A DNA stretch of 64,000 bases, from the NCBI GenBank assembly GCA_944389415.1, contig CALXMF010000001.1, positions 124,001 through 188,000 of the forward strand, read 5' to 3'. Below are positions 55,950-64,000 of the stretch, one piece after another. Position numbers and translations under genes: made by a program. The notes beneath the pieces were generated by a model. It saw only the letters and a program-made list of their open reading frames with translations, ran no database searches and was not told where the DNA came from. Every line of letters starts with the position of its first letter. The stretch's first letter is position 1. The stretch comes from an uncultured Spirochaetota bacterium (lineage in GTDB: Bacteria > Spirochaetota > Spirochaetia > Treponematales > Treponemataceae).

Positions 55950-58182
55950 TATATCTCTCCTCCAGATATGTAATCAGATTTTCAACTTCTTTTGCTTCCC
56001 TCAATATTTTTTTTGCGTATTCGCCTTCTGAACTGCCAGTAGTATCCTGCAGATAAATCTCATGATAAAACTGGCTGAAAAAGTCCTCAAACAAGTCTTC
56101 CGCCTCATCTCTGTTGTAACGTGTCAATTTATCATGGAAATAACTGATCGTCGCGCAAATATAGTTTTCAAGGAACCGGTTGTTCATCATTTTACGCTGG
56201 ATAGCCTGATTAACAGATCGCGCAGAAAAATGAAGATGCTGTTTCATCCGTGCTATGTTGTTTTCCATACTATTATCATTTTTATCAATTTCATATGGAT
56301 TTTTATTACTGTCCAAATCAGTTAAGACGTTTTCACCGCCCTCATCAGCGACAATGGTAGGATATATCTGCTGAAAAAATTCTACTCGCAGATTCCGCAG
56401 CCACGTAAACGTATCTATAAGACGCTCTATATTTCTGCCGTTTTTTTCAAGTTTTGTGATAAGTTCCTCAAGAGCAGCGCTTCCTGTATTCTCCGCTGAA
56501 ATAAGATTCCCCAGACATCCTCTGACAGCGTCAACAATGCGGTTTTTTACATCATTAATTCTCTGACTGTAATAGATATTAAACTGCTCATATTCTTCCA
56601 GAATAGCAATTTTCAGTCTAAGGCATTCACGGTTAAATATTTCACTTGGAGCATTTACACTTCTTGCCTCTTTTAAAGCGAAATCGTCCCAGGACTCATA
56701 CCGTGAAGATTTCTCAAAACACAGGTTCTCATCAATCCTCCGGTCTATTTCTACTTTTTTCTGATATATAACCTGCGCGAAGTCATTAAACGAGGTATTT
56801 TTCCATTCTTTTTCAATTTCATCCAGAACGGTATTAAAATTATCAAACATTTTATGAGCGTCATTCCGTATCTGCTGTTCATCTGTCGGCAAACTGCGGA
56901 TAACAGTCTTTGTTTTTGATGTCATTTCGTTTAGAACAGATTTAAGCGGCTCGATAAAAGCATCTGAAAGACAGGCGTCAATAAATTCTCTATCGATATC
57001 TCCCATAGAAGTTATCATAGTCTCGAGCACTTGTGAGAACATTTTTGTTACCGCAGCACTATCAATAACACTGAGACGGTACAGATTTTTATCTTTTACA
57101 ACAGTATTATCCTTTTTTATGATGTTTTTTTCAAAATTAGCTATGATTTCAGGCGAACTGCCCTCTTTTACATTTATCAGATGTGTTATCAGTTTTTCCC
57201 GATGTGTAATTTCTCTCTGAACATTATCCAGTTTATTTGAAATCCTGATATATTCGCTGGAAATGTAACTATCCTTGTTTTCCGGCATCGCGATACGGAT
57301 AATATGATCAATATTGGAATTCAATCCTTTTATTTGTATATCATCTACTTTACCGGCTTCTCCCAACCCGGGCAAATCCATTAACTTTAATTTTATACCG
57401 GCCAGGTTTGGAAACTGGCAGAATATATTAACAGCTTTTACCGCAGGATAAAAAGATTCCGTATCTTTTTCCGGATCAGGATATTTCACATATTTTTTTA
57501 TCTCACTGAATTCCCACACTGTTTGCCTTTGCTGACCTAATAAATCCCTAAAGCTTAACCAGTATCTCTTTATTTCTCTAAGGCGATCAAGTTCCACATT
57601 TTTTTCTGTACTGTTCTCCTCCCCATCGGTACTGACAGCTTCCAGTTCCTCTAGTGGCATCCGTACAAAATCATTCAGCGTTTTGATTTTTTTCAGTGCG
57701 TTAATTTGGCTGGTTCTCGATAAAATCCTGTTTTCAAAAAACTCGTCTTCTGTAAAGAAATCTATCTCTGCACGAGGACTTTCTCTTTCATCAAAGATAT
57801 TCGATATAGTGGAAGCAACAGCTGTAACGGGATTACCGCTGCCAGAGGGAATCTGTTCATCTGTTAAGCCGGTAAGGCTCTGCAGCGTAGTACTTTTTCC
57901 TACACGGGCGCCGCCAGCAACACCGATATTAATAGTATCCCGTGAAAAACGTTTTTTTACCGATCTCGCGCTCTCTATAATTTTTACCAGCGATGATGAT
58001 AAACTGTCTAAACGTTCCGCCGCTGGTTGCAGCTGTATATTTTCAGATGATTCTTTTGCAATATCTCGTAATGTTAGTATCCCAGACTGTAATTTACTCA
58101 GTAATTCAAGTCGTTTTTCAATAGCGGCAACTGACTGCTGCCTGTTTTTAAGAACTTTATCAACACTCTCTTTTAATTCCAT
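55942..58182 (-). CDS. Dynamin-like large GTPase, first gene of the GTPase cassette
   Basis: About 746 residues from ATG 58182 with AAGGGG upstream. After a helical N-terminus, the GTPase shows the P-loop GVAGGARVGKST (G4-like numbering near 87-98), a possible switch I at GSGNPVTAVAST, and switch II MDLPGLGEAG (about 269-276). A guanine-specificity NKxD is not obvious; INVKEGS (near 337) may be a changed form, and VIDSAA may be G5. The remaining 350 residues are almost all helical, as in dynamin stalks, with no membrane segment. Bacterial dynamin-like proteins remodel membranes or protect against phage (family knowledge). The assignment to dynamins rests on the Dynamin_N pattern. Confidence 0.8.
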   Translation of the reverse strand: MELKESVDKVLKNRQQSVAAIEKRLELLSKLQSGILTLRDIAKESSENIQLQPAAERLDSLSSSLVKIIESARSVKKRFSRDTINIGVAGGARVGKSTTLQSLTGLTDEQIPSGSGNPVTAVASTISNIFDERESPRAEIDFFTEDEFFENRILSRTSQINALKKIKTLNDFVRMPLEELEAVSTDGEENSTEKNVELDRLREIKRYWLSFRDLLGQQRQTVWEFSEIKKYVKYPDPEKDTESFYPAVKAVNIFCQFPNLAGIKLKLMDLPGLGEAGKVDDIQIKGLNSNIDHIIRIAMPENKDSYISSEYIRISNKLDNVQREITHREKLITHLINVKEGSSPEIIANFEKNIIKKDNTVVKDKNLYRLSVIDSAAVTKMFSQVLETMITSMGDIDREFIDACLSDAFIEPLKSVLNEMTSKTKTVIRSLPTDEQQIRNDAHKMFDNFNTVLDEIEKEWKNTSFNDFAQVIYQKKVEIDRRIDENLCFEKSSRYESWDDFALKEARSVNAPSEIFNRECLRLKIAILEEYEQFNIYYSQRINDVKNRIVDAVRGCLGNLISAENTGSAALEELITKLEKNGRNIERLIDTFTWLRNLRVEFFQQIYPTIVADEGGENVLTDLDSNKNPYEIDKNDNSMENNIARMKQHLHFSARSVNQAIQRKMMNNRFLENYICATISYFHDKLTRYNRDEAEDLFEDFFSQFYHEIYLQDTTGSSEGEYAKKILREAKEVENLITYLEERYNG

Positions 58183-58258
58183 GCCTTTCCCCTTCAAAAA
58201 TATCAACACACAAGATTAACTTATACTTATCTCAATCCTAATACGTATGTATTCAGCA

Positions 58259-58282
58259 TGACAAAAAAAAAAAAATTGTCAA
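58259..58282. repeat. Inverted repeat with A tract upstream of the GTPase cassette
   Basis: TGACAA (58259-58264) and TTGTCA (58276-58281) flank an A-only tract of 11. The minus strand also reads TTGACA (58282-58277), but no good -10 follows at 16-18 bp. It lies about 80 bp before the first gene and may be a regulator site. Confidence 0.5.
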
Positions 58283-58325
58283 TCATAATATTATAGAACA
58301 GCATTCATTGTGGATAATTTATTCA

Positions 58326-58368
58326 ATAAAAAACGCCTGTCTCAGGAATATTGAGACAGGCGTTTTTT
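58326..58368. terminator. Terminator of ettA
   Basis: Thirteen-base perfect stem AACGCCTGTCTCA / TGAGACAGGCGTT, seven-base loop, with T tract on the minus strand. It separates ettA from the GTPase cassette, so that cassette needs its own promoter. Confidence 0.9.
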
Positions 58369-58385
58369 ATTGAGAAGCCCCTATT

Positions 58386-60122
58386 TCAGCGCTCCATTTT
58401 ACGATATACAGTTTTGTGAGGGCGATCCGCGTCAGCGCCAAGCTGTTTGCGCCGCCACTCGGCATAATCGCTCCAGCTGCCTTCAAACCAAACAACATTA
58501 CTGTTGTTTTCAAACGCGAGAATATGGGTACATACACGATCAAGGAACCAGCGGTCATGGCTGATAACAAGCACGCAGCCGGCAAATTCAGTAACAGCGT
58601 CTTCAAGCGCGCGCATGGTCGCCACATCAAGATCGTTAGTTGGCTCATCAAGCAGAAGAACATTACCGGCCTGTTTGAGCATCATCGCCAGATTCAACCT
58701 GTTCCGCTCACCGCCGGAGAGCACACCGATCTTTTTCTGCTGATCAGCGCCTGAAAAATTAAACCATGAACAGTACGCGCGGGAATTTACCTCTCTCAGA
58801 GAGCCGTTAAGAGGTCGGCCCTTTTCATCAACAGCGCCCAGTTTTAATATATCAAGACCGTCAGACAGCTGTTCCCATACTGTTTTATTATCATCAAGCA
58901 GACTGCGCATCTGATCAACATACACCAGTTTGACAGTTTCTCCTATCTTGAGAGAACCGCTGTCCGCTTTTTCTCCGCCTCCAAGTCCTGCTGCCTCAAC
59001 AATCATCTTGAACAGCGTTGTCTTTCCCGCTCCGTTCGGTCCGACAATACCAACAACAGCGCCCGGCGGTACACTGAATGAGAGATTTTCAAACAGCAGC
59101 CGGTCTCCAAAACCCTTTGTCAGTTTATCCGCGTTTATAACCACATTGCCAAGCCGCGGACCGGCAGGAATCGTTATCCGGGTATCTTTAATCTGTCCTT
59201 TACCGGTATCGGCAAGCAGCTGCTCATATCTGGTTATGTGTTCTTTATGTTTTGCCTGACGGCCTTTAGGACTCATATGAATCCAGTCCAGCTCACGCTG
59301 CAGCGCTTTTCGCCGCTCGCTTTCACCTTTTTCTTCCTGAGCAAGACGCTGCTCTTTCTGTTCCAGCCAGCCTGAATAATTGCCTTTATACGGATACCCT
59401 TCTCCGCGATCAAGTTCCAATATCCAGCCGGCGACATTATCAAGGAAATACCGGTCATGCGTAATTGCGATAATGGTTCCTTCATATTGCTGCAAATAGC
59501 GTTCAAGCCACGCGACAGTCTCTGCATCAAGATGGTTTGTCGGTTCGTCAAGCAGCAGAATGTCCGGTTTCTGCAGCAGCAGACGGCACAGAGCGACACG
59601 CCGCCGCTCACCGCCGGAGAGCACATCGCAAACCTGTTCCGCAGGCGGACAGCGCAGCGCGTCCATAGCAAGTTCCAGACGAGAATCAAGATTCCAGGCA
59701 TCTGCCGCGTCCAGTTTTTCCTGAATGGCAGCCTGTTTTTCACACAGTTTTTCTATGTCGGCATCTGGTTCGCCGAATGCCTCATTAACCGCATCAAACT
59801 CCGCCAGCAAATCGGTAATTTCTTTTACACCTTCACTGACGATTTCTTTAACTGTTTTTCCCGCTTCAAGCTGCGGTTCCTGTTCAAGATATCCGATAGT
59901 ATATCCGGGAGAGACAGAAGTTTCTCCGGTAAAATCCGTATCCACACCAGCGAGAATTTTCAGCAGGCTTGACTTACCAGAGCCGTTTGTGCCGATTACG
60001 CCTATTTTAGCGCCGTAGAAATACGAGAGACTGATATCTTTTAATACCTGTTTAGTTCCGTGAACTTTGGACACACGGTCCATAGTATAAATAATTTTCT
60101 TATCATCAAAAGTTTTCGCCAT
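58386..60122 (-). CDS. ettA: ABC-F translation factor EttA
   Basis: About 578 residues from ATG 60122; an upstream ATG would add 13 residues. It has two ABC domains without membrane parts: GTNGSGKSSLL with LSGGERRRVALC, and GPNGAGKTTLF with LSGGERNRLNLA, linked by the basic arm region. AEWLDWIHMSPKGRQAK-like residues (ELDWIHMSPKGRQAKHK) and KTVYRKMER at the C-terminus agree with EttA, which gates initiation-to-elongation according to ATP level (family knowledge). Divergent from the MATE gene at 60216. Confidence 0.93.
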   Translation of the reverse strand: MAKTFDDKKIIYTMDRVSKVHGTKQVLKDISLSYFYGAKIGVIGTNGSGKSSLLKILAGVDTDFTGETSVSPGYTIGYLEQEPQLEAGKTVKEIVSEGVKEITDLLAEFDAVNEAFGEPDADIEKLCEKQAAIQEKLDAADAWNLDSRLELAMDALRCPPAEQVCDVLSGGERRRVALCRLLLQKPDILLLDEPTNHLDAETVAWLERYLQQYEGTIIAITHDRYFLDNVAGWILELDRGEGYPYKGNYSGWLEQKEQRLAQEEKGESERRKALQRELDWIHMSPKGRQAKHKEHITRYEQLLADTGKGQIKDTRITIPAGPRLGNVVINADKLTKGFGDRLLFENLSFSVPPGAVVGIVGPNGAGKTTLFKMIVEAAGLGGGEKADSGSLKIGETVKLVYVDQMRSLLDDNKTVWEQLSDGLDILKLGAVDEKGRPLNGSLREVNSRAYCSWFNFSGADQQKKIGVLSGGERNRLNLAMMLKQAGNVLLLDEPTNDLDVATMRALEDAVTEFAGCVLVISHDRWFLDRVCTHILAFENNSNVVWFEGSWSDYAEWRRKQLGADADRPHKTVYRKMER

Positions 60123-60215
60123 ATCAGCATTGTACACGAAAACACCACTCATGATAAGCACCAGTATATGTACCGTACATTGACGGGATATATCCGCACA
60201 GATATCATATAGTAT

Positions 60216-61580
60216 ATGAAAAACGAAACAGAGCAGCGCCTTTTTACCACAAGTACACTCCGCCGTCTTATCTGGCCGCTCATTATTGAACAGCTGCTTG
60301 CCATCACACTCGGCATGGCAGATATTATCATGGTCGCCACACTGGGAGAAGCCGCTGTATCAGGTGTTTCACTTGTCGATAACATTAATATTCTTATAAA
60401 TAATATTTTCGCTGCGCTGGCAACTGGCGGCGCAGTAGTCTGCGCCCAGTATATCGGCCGGCGCGATGCGAAAATGGTTTCTGTCACAGCAAAGCAGCTT
60501 ATTTACGCTGTCAGCGCGGCGGCAATTATTCTTATGATAATCGGTCTTGTATTCAGATATCCGCTGCTTTCGCTTATATTCGGTAGCATAGAGGCCGACG
60601 TTATGGACAGCGCGCAGCGCTATTTTCTGATAACCCTATTCAGTCTTCCGGGAATCGCGCTGTACAATGGCTGCGCCGCATTGTTCCGCGCGCAGGGAAA
60701 TTCAAAAGTTTCCATGTATATCGCGCTGCTCGTAAATATACTTAATATAGGCGGCAATGCCATCCTCATTTTCGCTTTTCATTGGCATGTTGAAGGAGTT
60801 GCCATCCCGACACTAGTAGCCAGAACTGCCGCGGCAGTTGTTCTGCTTGTTCTGTTATATCATGACAAACCTTACCGTGGGGCACCAGCCATCAATATTA
60901 CAGGACTGCTCAAATTTGCTTTTGATCCAAAGATAATCAAGCACATATTGGCAATCGGCATACCAAACGGTCTGGAAAACAGTATGTTTCAAATCGGAAA
61001 GATCCTTGTTCTGACACTGATTGCCTCATTTGGTACAGGCGCAATCGCTGCAAATGCAGCGGCAAACACAATTACATCGCTTGAAGTTTTACCGGGCGCA
61101 GCCATAGGACTTGCCATGCTGACAGTTGTTGGACAGTGTCTTGGAGCAGGACGGCCTGATGAAGCAGAATATTTCGCGCGCAAACTGATGAAAATAACCT
61201 ATCTGTCCATGATTGCCCTGAACGTACCTATTCTGCTATTTTCAGCACCTATAGCCGCGATATTTCACTTGCAGCCGCAGACAATGCAGCTTGCACGCAG
61301 AATGTTGTGTGTTCACGGCTTCTTTGGAATTTTGATATGGCCGCTGTCATTTACCCTGCCGAATGTACTCCGCGCCGCCGGAGAAGCAAAGTTTACTATG
61401 ATTGTGTCAATGATTTCAATGTGGACAATACGTGTCGGTGTCAGTTACATTTTTGCAGCATGTACAGGTCTTGGCGCAATGGGTGTCTGGTACGCAATGA
61501 TACTAGACTGGGTACTCCGCTCCGCCATATTTTCGGGCAGGTTCCTTCGCGGTAAATGGAAAAACAAAACAATTATTTAA
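60216..61580 (+). CDS. MATE-family efflux transporter (third in window)
   Basis: A 454-residue polytopic protein with two homologous halves of six helices. LRRLIWPLIIEQLLAITLGMAD and IIMVATLGEAAVSGVSLV are the first-half motifs; AIGIPNGLENSMFQIGK begins the second half. It belongs to the NorM/DinF superfamily but differs in sequence from the two other copies, so these are not recent duplicates. Substrate unknown. It starts 94 bp from ettA, divergent, and is followed after 14 bp by the TtcA-like gene. Confidence 0.9.
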   Translation: MKNETEQRLFTTSTLRRLIWPLIIEQLLAITLGMADIIMVATLGEAAVSGVSLVDNINILINNIFAALATGGAVVCAQYIGRRDAKMVSVTAKQLIYAVSAAAIILMIIGLVFRYPLLSLIFGSIEADVMDSAQRYFLITLFSLPGIALYNGCAALFRAQGNSKVSMYIALLVNILNIGGNAILIFAFHWHVEGVAIPTLVARTAAAVVLLVLLYHDKPYRGAPAINITGLLKFAFDPKIIKHILAIGIPNGLENSMFQIGKILVLTLIASFGTGAIAANAAANTITSLEVLPGAAIGLAMLTVVGQCLGAGRPDEAEYFARKLMKITYLSMIALNVPILLFSAPIAAIFHLQPQTMQLARRMLCVHGFFGILIWPLSFTLPNVLRAAGEAKFTMIVSMISMWTIRVGVSYIFAACTGLGAMGVWYAMILDWVLRSAIFSGRFLRGKWKNKTII

Positions 61581-61594
61581 TATAAGGATATATA

Positions 61595-62302
61595 ATGGGA
61601 CAGCCAAAACTTTTCCGCATTATTGATAAAGCTATATATGACTACCATCTTATAGAAAACAACGACCGCATTCTTATTGGCATTTCCGGAGGAAAAGATT
61701 CCGCAGCGCTGGCGGAATATTTCGCGTACAGGAAAAAACAGAATCGGGAACAGTTTGATTTTATGGGCTTACATATTGCTACTGATATCGGCTCTCCGCT
61801 TTCTCAGGAGCTTGCCAGCCAGTTTGACCGCTGGGGCATCCGCCTTGATACAATTGAGGTCAGTGTTCTTGACCGTCTCAAAAAAGGACAGCACATGAAT
61901 TGCTGGTGGTGTTCTACCCAACGGCGCACAGAACTGAATAATTACGCCATAACAAACGGCTATAATAAAATTGCGCTTGGACACCATCTTGACGATATTC
62001 TGGAAACACTGCTGATGAACGCGCTCTCAAAAGGGGAGCTGTCTACCATGCCGCCGCGTCTTGCATATAACAAATATCCAGTGACCATTATCCGTCCGCT
62101 TTGTTACGCAGATATATCCACAATAAAAGAACATGCCGAATACGCTGGCTATATCACTAGCACATGCACATGTAGTTACCAGGAAAATTCAGGGAGAAAA
62201 ACAGCGCGGGGCAAACTGGAAGCGCTCACAGGCGGCTCTTATGCAGAAAAGAGACGCCTTTTTGAATCACTCAAGAATATCCGCCCTGAGTATCTACCGT
62301 AA
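61595..62302 (+). CDS. TtcA-like tRNA thiolation enzyme of the PP-loop family
   Basis: A 235-residue ATP pyrophosphatase. The PP-loop is IGISGGKDSAALAEYF; CWWCSTQRRTELNNYA has the CxxC that in TtcA holds the iron-sulfur cluster, and KIALGHHLDDILETLLMN is the family signature. A later CTCSYQENSGRK gives further cysteines. TtcA makes 2-thiocytidine at tRNA position 32, but this protein is shorter than E. coli TtcA (311), so the exact tRNA target is uncertain. It follows the MATE gene by 14 bp. Confidence 0.88.
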   Translation: MGQPKLFRIIDKAIYDYHLIENNDRILIGISGGKDSAALAEYFAYRKKQNREQFDFMGLHIATDIGSPLSQELASQFDRWGIRLDTIEVSVLDRLKKGQHMNCWWCSTQRRTELNNYAITNGYNKIALGHHLDDILETLLMNALSKGELSTMPPRLAYNKYPVTIIRPLCYADISTIKEHAEYAGYITSTCTCSYQENSGRKTARGKLEALTGGSYAEKRRLFESLKNIRPEYLP

Positions 62303-62307
62303 TAATA

Positions 62308-63480
62308 TTATAAGCAGCCCAAATCAGAGAGCATCGTTTTAATATGCGAAAGCGCAACTTTTATCTTATCGATATCAGTCGCATAACAGCAGCGGATATA
62401 TCCTTCTCCACCAGCGCCAAATACACTTCCGGGCACCACTGCGACCTGATAATCTGTAATCAGTTTTGTCGCGAATTCTTCAGATGTTAATCCGGTTTTT
62501 CTGATATCGGGGAACATATAAAAAGCTCCCTCAGGTTCTGTAACCGGCAGATTCATCTCCATAAATGATTTATACATAAGATTACGCCGCTGCTGATAGG
62601 AGATACGCATACGTTCTACTTCCTGCCACCCATTACGCAGACCTTCCAGAGCCGCATACTGACTCATAATCGGTGCGCAAATCGTTGAATACTGGTGCAG
62701 CTTCAGCACCTGCTCCATAAGGTCAGAAGAACAGCATACATATCCAATACGCCATCCCGTCATGGCGAATGCTTTAGAGAAACCATTTAATACCACAGTA
62801 TAATCCTTCATACCGGGCAGCGAGCCTATAGAACAATGTTTTTTACCGTCATATACAAGCTCACAGTATACTTCATCAGAAAAAACCCATATTTGATGTT
62901 TCTTTACAACCTCGGCAATCCGCTCAAGTTCATTCTGCGGTATCATTCTGCCGGTCGGATTGCTCGGTGAACAGATCATAAGCGCCTTTGTCCGCGGAGT
63001 AATTGCCGCTTCAACCTGCTCCGCAGTAGGATAAAAACCGTTTACGGAAGTATCAAGGCGCACCAGCTTTGCGTCGCAGAGCGCGGCAAGAGGCTGATAA
63101 GAAACATAACACGGTTCACAGATAATAATTTCATCTCCCGGATTAAGCACGGCTCTCAGAACCGCATCTACAGCCTCAGAAACACCAATAGTAACCAGTA
63201 TTTCATTCTTTGGATTATACTGCATTGCGTACCGTGTCAGATACTTGGCAATTTCTTCTCGAAGTTCAAGCAAGCCCCAGTTTGATGTATACGATGTATG
63301 TCCCTGTTCCAGATGGTAGTACGCTTCTTCACGCATAACCCACGGCGTCGCAAAATCAGGTTCACCGACACCGAGAGAAACAATATCATCACGCCCGATA
63401 ATTAAATCAAAAAACTTGCGAATACCGGACGGAGGTGTCTGCATCATTCTTGCAGAAAAACGATCATCACGCGTATTCAT
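62308..63480 (-). CDS. PLP-dependent aminotransferase, class I/II
   Basis: A 390-residue fold-type I aminotransferase. SLGVGEPDFATP is the N-terminal motif, SPSNPTGRM and VFSDEVYCELVYDG hold the cofactor asparagine, aspartate and tyrosine, and the PLP lysine is in LNGFSKAFAMTGWRIGY. YIRCCYATD has the carboxylate-binding arginine. It most resembles aromatic or aspartate aminotransferases of the I-gamma group, which are often paired with Lrp regulators. Its ATG overlaps the regulator stop by one base (TGATG). Substrate not assigned. Confidence 0.9.
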   Translation of the reverse strand: MNTRDDRFSARMMQTPPSGIRKFFDLIIGRDDIVSLGVGEPDFATPWVMREEAYYHLEQGHTSYTSNWGLLELREEIAKYLTRYAMQYNPKNEILVTIGVSEAVDAVLRAVLNPGDEIIICEPCYVSYQPLAALCDAKLVRLDTSVNGFYPTAEQVEAAITPRTKALMICSPSNPTGRMIPQNELERIAEVVKKHQIWVFSDEVYCELVYDGKKHCSIGSLPGMKDYTVVLNGFSKAFAMTGWRIGYVCCSSDLMEQVLKLHQYSTICAPIMSQYAALEGLRNGWQEVERMRISYQQRRNLMYKSFMEMNLPVTEPEGAFYMFPDIRKTGLTSEEFATKLITDYQVAVVPGSVFGAGGEGYIRCCYATDIDKIKVALSHIKTMLSDLGCL

Positions 63481-63965
63481 CAGGCGGTAACTCCTTCACG
63501 CTGATCTTTTTTATCATCAACATACAGCACATCATTTTCTTTATACGTCTTGAGCACAAAATGTGTTTTTGTACTTTTTACTCCATTCAGAGTAGACAAT
63601 TTGCGAGCAACAAAAAATGCTACTTCCTGCAGAGAATCACCTTCGATAATCACCTGAAGATCATATCCGCCTGACATCAGGTACAGTGATTTTACCTGAG
63701 GAAAACGGTAGATACGTTCAGCGATGGCATCAAAGCCGTGCTCTCTTTCCGGCACCACCTGAATTTCAATTTCAGCACGAACTTTCTCTTTTGTTTCCAC
63801 TACTTTTTCAGGATTCACAATAGCGGCATATTTCAGGATAACCCCATCCTGTTCCAGTTTATGTATGATTTGCTCTACTTCGGCAGGTTCCTTTTTTGTC
63901 ATCGCGGCTATATCTTCCACAGAAAGGCGTGCGTTATTCTGCAATAAATTTAATATTTCTTCCAT
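63480..63965 (-). CDS. Lrp/AsnC-family transcriptional regulator
   Basis: A 161-residue regulator. The N-terminal winged helix-turn-helix reads LLQNNARLSVEDIAAMTKKEPAEVEQIIHKLEQDG by position, with VILKYAAIVNPEKV following, and the C-terminal RAM/ACT-like domain (AEIEIQVVPEREHG, YLMSGGYDLQVIIEG) binds amino acids. It is co-translated with the aminotransferase below, and likely adjusts that enzyme to amino acid supply. AAGGAG lies 12 bases before the ATG. Confidence 0.92.
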   Translation of the reverse strand: MEEILNLLQNNARLSVEDIAAMTKKEPAEVEQIIHKLEQDGVILKYAAIVNPEKVVETKEKVRAEIEIQVVPEREHGFDAIAERIYRFPQVKSLYLMSGGYDLQVIIEGDSLQEVAFFVARKLSTLNGVKSTKTHFVLKTYKENDVLYVDDKKDQREGVTA

Positions 63966-64000
63966 AAAAGGTTCAGTCTCCTTTAAAAAGATTTGAACTA

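Noticed and set aside
53406-58182. GTPase cassette as part of a prophage or mobile element
   Set aside because: No integrase, transposase or flanking direct repeat is visible. The tRNA genes are several kb away, and I found no copy of a tRNA end beyond the cassette.
58277-58282. TTGACA on the minus strand as promoter of the GTPase cassette
   Set aside because: No acceptable -10 lies 16-18 bp downstream; the match may only reflect the inverted repeat there.

Overview
The window reads as a chromosomal segment of a host-associated spirochaete, most likely a Treponema-like organism. This rests on the AT-rich composition, a galactose/glucose-binding protein with the permuted domain order known from Treponema pallidum Tp0684, several spirochaete-style surface proteins (a WD40 plus beta-barrel protein, a lipoprotein and a small barrel), and a RarA ATPase with a C-terminal extension. 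Genus is an inference; no rRNA is present. Genes are densely packed in short operons and I see no prophage, insertion sequence or CRISPR array.

Region by region. 0-6.4 kb: end of a sugar ABC permease, a GH13 alpha-glucosidase, pantothenate kinase coaX, two exported proteins on the minus strand and an Mbeg1-like alpha/beta-hydrolase. 6.4-15.2 kb: a galactose module, with mglBAC (minus) divergent from a LacI-type regulator, galK and galT (plus) across a 402-bp control region. 15.2-25.1 kb: small barrel, lipoprotein, rarA fusion, then argC-argJ-argB-argD and an orphan RbsC-type permease, all minus. 25.2-32.3 kb: folD, folE2, miaB, a LapA-like protein, a SPOR protein, a dGTPase-like HD enzyme and a MATE exporter, plus strand. 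32.3-36.0 kb: clpS-clpA-aat, the adaptor, unfoldase and aminoacyl-transferase of the bacterial N-degron pathway, with an ACT-domain gene. 36.2-41 kb: CoA-disulfide reductase with a rhodanese domain, rpsL-rpsG, pstB-phoU and a small unknown gene. 41-45.4 kb: fatty-acid operon fabH-fabD-fabG-fabF-fabZ. 45.6-50.8 kb: putP, then trxB, a GH3 glycosidase and a GNAT acetyltransferase. 50.8-51.5 kb: a 44-bp tandem repeat array and tRNA-Cys and tRNA-Ala. 51.5-53.4 kb: a MarR/MATE efflux operon with well-defined operators. 53.4-58.2 kb: the most unusual region, a three-gene operon with a dynamin-like GTPase, a second P-loop GTPase and a two-pass membrane protein with a long coiled coil. 58.3-64 kb: ettA, a third MATE exporter, a TtcA-like enzyme, and an aminotransferase with an Lrp-type regulator.

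Functionally, the window joins sugar capture and catabolism (alpha-glucosides, galactose/glucose) to arginine, folate, CoA and fatty-acid synthesis, tRNA modification and protein turnover. The best candidate for an undescribed system is the GTPase operon at 53.4-58.2 kb, whose architecture suggests nucleotide-dependent action at the cytoplasmic membrane, perhaps as a defence or stress-response device.
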